64,000 nucleotides of DNA, from contig JBFGAX010000004.1 of the NCBI GenBank assembly GCA_041567895.1, positions 1 to 64,000 of the forward strand. Direction: 5' to 3'. The translations under genes were made by a program, and so were the position numbers. The notes beneath the pieces were generated by a model. That model was not told the DNA's origin and did not search any database. It was given only the letters and a program-made list of their open reading frames with translations. Position 1 is the first letter of the stretch; each line of letters begins with the position of its first letter. The DNA comes from JABDOU01 sp041567895 (GTDB lineage Bacteria; Actinomycetota; Acidimicrobiia; Spongiisociales; SHLN01). Below are positions 60,300 to 64,000 of this stretch, piece after piece.

Positions 60300-60412
60300 C
60301 GCGTCGCCCATCGCCTATGGACCGGTCTGCATCGGGATCATTCGTACGGGCTAGACCAGTGTCTCAGCCGAATCGGGCAGCGGGTGGGGGGCACGAGCCT
60401 GTCGAGCCAATC

Positions 60413-60441
60413 TGGCACCCAGGAGTGCCAATAAACGTTTA
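60413..60441. promoter_or_regulatory. Hairpin and TAAACGTTTA palindrome before the proline genes
   Basis: TGGCAC-CCAGGA-GTGCCA (60413-60430) is followed at once by the perfect palindrome TAAACGTTTA (60432-60441), 31 bases before the proline dehydrogenase start. The first may end the upstream transcript and the second may be an operator. The neighbouring TetR protein is one candidate to bind it. Confidence 0.4.
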
Positions 60442-60471
60442 CCATCAACTTGTGCGATTGATCTCAACCTC

Positions 60472-61809
60472 GTGATCGGCAACGCTGACCCGACGATCGA
60501 TATCGGCCGACGTCTCGCGCGCGCCGAACCAACTCAACAGCTCGCCAGACGCTGGGAAGATAAGTTGGTCGATTGGCTGCTATCCGATCAGGCGTTCAAG
60601 ACCCAGGCGTTTCGATTGGTCGACGTTTATCCGGCGCTGCGTTCTACAGCCGACCGCTTCGACCACCTGTATAGCTATCTCCACGTCCAGGCTGCGCCAG
60701 GACTCGTTCGTACCGGCTTGCGCCTCGCGTCGAAGTCCGGTTTGGGCAGGCGTGTCGCGGTTCAAATCCTCGACGCGTCCATATCCCGTATGGCGCGGAG
60801 ATTTATCGCAGGAAGCACTCCGGAAGAAGCACTTCCTACCCTCAGCGATCTCTGGAGCCAGGGGACGGCACCGATCCTCGACCTGCTGGGCGAGGTGACA
60901 GTTACCGATCGCGACGCCGACCGATATGGAACGCGAGTGGAGGAGTATCTGACCTCTGTCGCTTCCCGTATGGCAGCGTGGCCGCCTCAGGACCACCTCG
61001 TCACGGATCATCATGGACTTCTACCGCGGCTGGCGGTGGCTATAAAGCCCACCGCGCTTTCTGCTCGTTACCACCCGCTGTCTGCCGACGTTGGCATTGC
61101 CGAGGCTGCCACCCGTATCCGACCCATTCTTCGGTCGGCCATCCGCCACGACGTCTTCATCTGGTTCGATATGGAGTACTACGCGGTCAGGGATCTCACG
61201 GTCCGGCTGTTCAAGTTGCTTCTCGAAGAACCGGAATTCGCACGCGTGAATGCCGGCATCGTTGTTCAGGCCTACCTGCGAGACTCGATGAGTCAGCTCG
61301 AAGACATCGTCGAGTTCGCTGCGAGTCGTCCGCATCCGATCGGTGTTCGTCTCGTTAAAGGTGCCTACTGGGACACCGAGACGGTCGAGGCGGCTGCTCA
61401 CGGGTGGCCGAGTCCGGTGTATGCCGAGAAGTCAGAAACCGATGCGAACTTCGAAGCATGCACCAGCGTTCTCAATGCCGCGTATCAGGTCCTGCGGCCG
61501 GCCTACGCGTCACATAACCTGCGATCTGTGGCGAACGCGATCGCCGACGCGCAGAGAAAGAGCCTTCCCGAGAATGCATTGGAATTTCAGATGCTGTATG
61601 GGATGGGCGACGACCTGCGCCGGGCAACCAATCAACTTGGCATGCGGACCCGGTTCTACGCTCCGGTCGGAGAGTTGATCCCCGGCATGGCATACCTCGT
61701 TCGACGATTGCTCGAAAACACGAGCAATGAGAGTTTTCTCCGGCAAAGCCGGAGCCACGAAGAACTCGACGAGCTGCTCGCACCACCGCGCCCGAAGGCA
61801 ATCTCATGA
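60472..61809 (+). CDS. Proline dehydrogenase (PutA-type)
   Basis: Oxidises proline to pyrroline-5-carboxylate with FAD. The 445-residue protein resembles the PRODH half of PutA: GLLPRLAVAIKPTALSARYHPL, FDMEYYAVRDLTVRLF, GIVVQAYLRDS, GVRLVKGAYWDTE, ASHNLRSVANA, LEFQMLYGMGDDLRR, and the C-terminal YAPVGELIPGMAYLVRRLLENTSNESFLR. It is longer than the ~300-residue monofunctional enzymes. The GTG start has no clear ribosome site. Its stop overlaps the ATG of the P5C dehydrogenase gene by 4 bases, so the two PutA activities are encoded as a coupled pair. Confidence 0.92.
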   Translation: MIGNADPTIDIGRRLARAEPTQQLARRWEDKLVDWLLSDQAFKTQAFRLVDVYPALRSTADRFDHLYSYLHVQAAPGLVRTGLRLASKSGLGRRVAVQILDASISRMARRFIAGSTPEEALPTLSDLWSQGTAPILDLLGEVTVTDRDADRYGTRVEEYLTSVASRMAAWPPQDHLVTDHHGLLPRLAVAIKPTALSARYHPLSADVGIAEAATRIRPILRSAIRHDVFIWFDMEYYAVRDLTVRLFKLLLEEPEFARVNAGIVVQAYLRDSMSQLEDIVEFAASRPHPIGVRLVKGAYWDTETVEAAAHGWPSPVYAEKSETDANFEACTSVLNAAYQVLRPAYASHNLRSVANAIADAQRKSLPENALEFQMLYGMGDDLRRATNQLGMRTRFYAPVGELIPGMAYLVRRLLENTSNESFLRQSRSHEELDELLAPPRPKAIS

Positions 61810-63392
61810 TTGATCCCGATGGATACCAGCCCGAACCGCTGCGACAGTGGCACGTCCGGTCGGTCGTTGAAGATTTTGGAAAGGCGGTTGAGGCGCAGAG
61901 CCGGGCTCCTGTTCTTTCGGTACCCGCGATCATCGGAGGACGCGAGGTTTCGGTCGGCACCCTCGAATCGGTTGATCCGGGCAAGTACGAACGGGTCGTC
62001 GCGACAGCTGCGAGCGTGGGTGAGGATGCGGCAGATGATGTGGTTGCCGGTCTGTCAGAAGCGCACGGTTCATGGTCTGACCGGAGCCATGAGGACCGAG
62101 CCGAAGTCCTGGTTCGTGCAGCTACCTGGATGCGAGAACGGCGCGACAACCTGGCGGCGCTCGAAGTGTTCGAGGCAGGGAAACCGTGGGATGAGGCAGA
62201 CGCCGACGTGTGTGAGGCGATCGACTTCTGCGAGTACTACGCACGACAGGCGATTCTCCTGGGGCGGGGCGGGGTGGTCCAATCCCCACCGGGGGAGGAG
62301 AACCGGCTCGAATACTTCGGGCGCGGTGTGGCGGCTGTCATCGGCCCGTGGAATTTTCCACTCGCCATTCCGACGGGCCTGACCACCGCCGCTCTCGTCG
62401 CGGGCAATGCCGTGGCTTTGAAACCGGCCGAGCAAACTCCGGCCATTGCCTACCAGTTGATCGAAGCCTTGCGGGCAGCCGGTCTTCCCGAAGGGGTTCT
62501 GGCGTTTGTGCCAGGTCCGGGAGAGGAGATCGGAGCAGCGCTGGTCGCCCACCCCGGCGTACAAACGATTGCTTTCACTGGATCAAAGGAAGTTGGGCTC
62601 GCGATCATTGAGGAGGCCGGAAAAACCCGTCCGGGACAGGCTTTCGTCAAAAGGGTCGTCGCCGAGATGGGCGGCAAGAATGCAATGATCATCGATTCCG
62701 ATGCAGATCTCGACCAGGCGGTGCCGGCGGTTGCCCGGTCGGCGTTTGGATTTGCAGGCCAGAAATGCTCGGCCGCCTCGCGTGTGTTCGTGATGCAGGA
62801 GATCTACGACGAGTTCATCGACAGGCTGATAGCTCATTCGGCGACCCTGGAGGTCGGTCACCCCAGTGCCGCGAGCGTCGTCGTTGGCCCTGTCATCGAC
62901 GCCGACGCCCACGCCCGCCTGACGAGCGCCGTTGCCGGGACAGCCGGCACTGTCCGATTAGGCGAAGCGGTTCAGACCACGTCACAACCGGCCGGTTGGT
63001 ACGTACCCCCGACGATCGTGGACGGATTACCTTCGACGGATCGCATCATGACCGACGAATTGTTTGGGCCGGTGGTCGCTGTGTCCGGCGTGGACGACGT
63101 CGATCGTGCGATTAACGATGCGAACAACACCGACTACGCACTCACAGCGGGGATTTATTCACGTTCTCCGGAAACCGTCGCCCGCGCCGTACGCCGTCTT
63201 CGGGCGGGGAACATCTACGTAAACAGGACCATTACGGGTTCAATCGTCGGACGCCAACCCTTCGGGGGTCATGGCCTATCTGGAACCGGACCAAAGGCAG
63301 GTGGACCGGACTATCTGCAGGCGTTCTCAGACTCCAAGTCGATTTCCGAGAACACCATCCGGCAAGGTTTCGCGCCCGACTATCTCAATTGA
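61806..63392 (+). CDS. pruA: L-glutamate gamma-semialdehyde (P5C) dehydrogenase
   Basis: Oxidises glutamate semialdehyde, from P5C, to glutamate with NAD+. The 528-residue ALDH protein has the cofactor site GPWNFPLAIPTGLTTAALVAGNAVALKPAEQT, AFTGSKEVG, the general-base glutamate in AEMGGKNAMI and the catalytic cysteine in FAGQKCSAASRVF. The C-terminal RQPFGGHGLSGTGPKAGGPDYLQAF is typical of P5C dehydrogenases. Coupled to the preceding proline dehydrogenase; its 3' end overlaps the converging TetR gene by 8 bases. Confidence 0.94.
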   Translation: MIDPDGYQPEPLRQWHVRSVVEDFGKAVEAQSRAPVLSVPAIIGGREVSVGTLESVDPGKYERVVATAASVGEDAADDVVAGLSEAHGSWSDRSHEDRAEVLVRAATWMRERRDNLAALEVFEAGKPWDEADADVCEAIDFCEYYARQAILLGRGGVVQSPPGEENRLEYFGRGVAAVIGPWNFPLAIPTGLTTAALVAGNAVALKPAEQTPAIAYQLIEALRAAGLPEGVLAFVPGPGEEIGAALVAHPGVQTIAFTGSKEVGLAIIEEAGKTRPGQAFVKRVVAEMGGKNAMIIDSDADLDQAVPAVARSAFGFAGQKCSAASRVFVMQEIYDEFIDRLIAHSATLEVGHPSAASVVVGPVIDADAHARLTSAVAGTAGTVRLGEAVQTTSQPAGWYVPPTIVDGLPSTDRIMTDELFGPVVAVSGVDDVDRAINDANNTDYALTAGIYSRSPETVARAVRRLRAGNIYVNRTITGSIVGRQPFGGHGLSGTGPKAGGPDYLQAFSDSKSISENTIRQGFAPDYLN

Positions 63393-63969
63393 TGAGCCTA
63401 TGCAGGGTTGCGATGAGCACCTGAGTCGTGGTTTCGGCGATGTGTTCGGGAGTGTGTCCGAAGTCGCGACGTAGTGCCTCGTAGGTAAAGAGGCTTTCGA
63501 GAAGTCCAAACGTATCTCCGAGAAGGGGAGGCGGAGTACCCGGTTGCCCGGCGAGGCGCCAGAGGCGAAGGGCGAACTCATCGATGTATCGCCGGCGGGC
63601 GAGGCGTCTGGCCTGAACCGCGGCGCCAACGTTGCCGTGTGATTCGGGGTCGGCTGCTATCTGCCAGTGTGCGAGGCCCATGCCGGAGGCGACCTGATGA
63701 GAACGGGTGAGAACCGACCTGATCAGTTCTTCCGGCGTTCCGGCGTCTACGTGCTCGAAGATCGTGTTCACGATCCGGTCGTATTGACGTTCGACCGCCG
63801 CGGCTATCAGTTCTTCCCGACTGTCGAAGTAACGAAAAAGTGTTCGGCGTCCCACTCCTGCGGCGGCGGCCAACTCATCCATGGTGACATCGACTCCGTT
63901 GCGTGCCAGCAGTTGTTCGGCTGCGTCGAGGACTGAACTCTTTCTCTCATCTATCAGCGGAGAATCCAT
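63385..63969 (-). CDS. TetR family transcriptional regulator
   Basis: A 194-residue repressor-type protein. The N-terminal HTH is clear: ERKSSVLDAAEQLLARNGVDVTMDELAAAAGVGRRTLFRYFDSREELIAAAV (residues 8-58). The ligand-binding domain is not recognisable, so the signal is unknown. It is convergent with the proline operon and could regulate it, but TetR regulators usually control divergent neighbours, which would lie beyond the right edge. TAGCCT lies 7 bases before the ATG. Confidence 0.88.
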   Translation of the reverse strand: MDSPLIDERKSSVLDAAEQLLARNGVDVTMDELAAAAGVGRRTLFRYFDSREELIAAAVERQYDRIVNTIFEHVDAGTPEELIRSVLTRSHQVASGMGLAHWQIAADPESHGNVGAAVQARRLARRRYIDEFALRLWRLAGQPGTPPPLLGDTFGLLESLFTYEALRRDFGHTPEHIAETTTQVLIATLHRLIN

Positions 63970-63976
63970 CGCCCAC

Positions 63977-63982
63977 AGGCTA
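63977..63982 (-). promoter_or_regulatory. Candidate -10 (TAGCCT) of the TetR gene
   Basis: TAGCCT on the minus strand is 7 bases before the ATG at 63969, again the leaderless-type spacing. The upstream region is cut by the window edge. Confidence 0.4.
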
Positions 63983-64000
63983 TGGATCCGGATCGAGGCT

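Noticed and set aside
1..64000. tRNA or rRNA genes
   Set aside because: No intergenic stretch shows a GGTTCRAATCC-type T-arm with matching acceptor ends or rRNA-like sequence; similar short strings fall inside protein genes such as hutU.

Overview
The window looks like chromosomal DNA of a high-GC, actinobacteria-like organism, plausibly an uncultured member of Acidimicrobiia. The pointers are dense packing with many 4-base ATGA/GTGA/TTGA overlaps, frequent GTG and TTG starts, an argCJBD-R-GH cluster, an F420-type nitroreductase relative, a DUF4395 protein, LPXTG-type surface proteins, and exported proteins built on DWDGDGxDT repeats. No rRNA, tRNA, insertion sequence, prophage or CRISPR array was seen. 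The taxonomic call is inference from gene content.

Layout. 0.3-7.6 kb: arginine biosynthesis argC-J-B-D-R-G-H, with a candidate ARG box upstream and argF absent. 7.7-8.3 kb: a small DUF11 surface protein. 8.4-14.6 kb (minus): a histidine degradation operon hutH-hutU-def-hutF-hutI, with a peptide deformylase-type enzyme where a formylglutamate deformylase would be expected. 14.7-23.5 kb: a MoaB/MogA protein, then three large exported proteins sharing one N-terminal repeat domain but with different C-termini (CapA-like, malectin plus beta-helix, PKD plus beta-helix). Between the last two lies a SelW-like gene whose CxxU motif uses an in-frame TGA, a probable selenoprotein. 23.6-28.1 kb (minus): an ABC importer of the NMT1/THI5 type with a thioesterase gene. 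28.3-29.6 kb: a vWA/DUF11/LPXTG protein.

30-42.7 kb: scattered housekeeping genes: LapA-like protein, Xaa-Pro aminopeptidase, Sel1-repeat protein, a large Lhr helicase, deazaflavin nitroreductase relative, DUF4395 protein, AceK (unexpected in this type of genome), Nei/Fpg glycosylase, HMG-CoA lyase and Tag glycosylase. 42.8-45.3 kb (minus): a FIST sensor protein coupled to a PAS histidine kinase. 45.4-48.3 kb: PlsC-like acyltransferase, DHH phosphoesterase, short-chain cis-prenyltransferase. 48.3-49.0 kb: non-coding DNA with two ~223-bp direct repeats and a strong terminator hairpin. 49-53.8 kb: pyrE, a membrane protein, nfo, a GAF-GGDEF diguanylate cyclase and a PPOX-fold protein. 53.9-58.8 kb: panB, a DUF192 lipoprotein, then rpsF-ssb-rpsR-rplI-dnaB. 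59-64 kb: a cyclopropane fatty acid synthase family methyltransferase, proline dehydrogenase plus P5C dehydrogenase, and a TetR regulator.

A recurring theme is gene starts without a Shine-Dalgarno sequence but with a TANNNT hexamer exactly 6-7 bases before the start codon. At least fourteen genes here show it, which points to widespread leaderless transcription. The most noteworthy single item is the SelW-like selenoprotein gene at 20142-20408, which a standard gene finder would truncate to a GTG start after the UGA.
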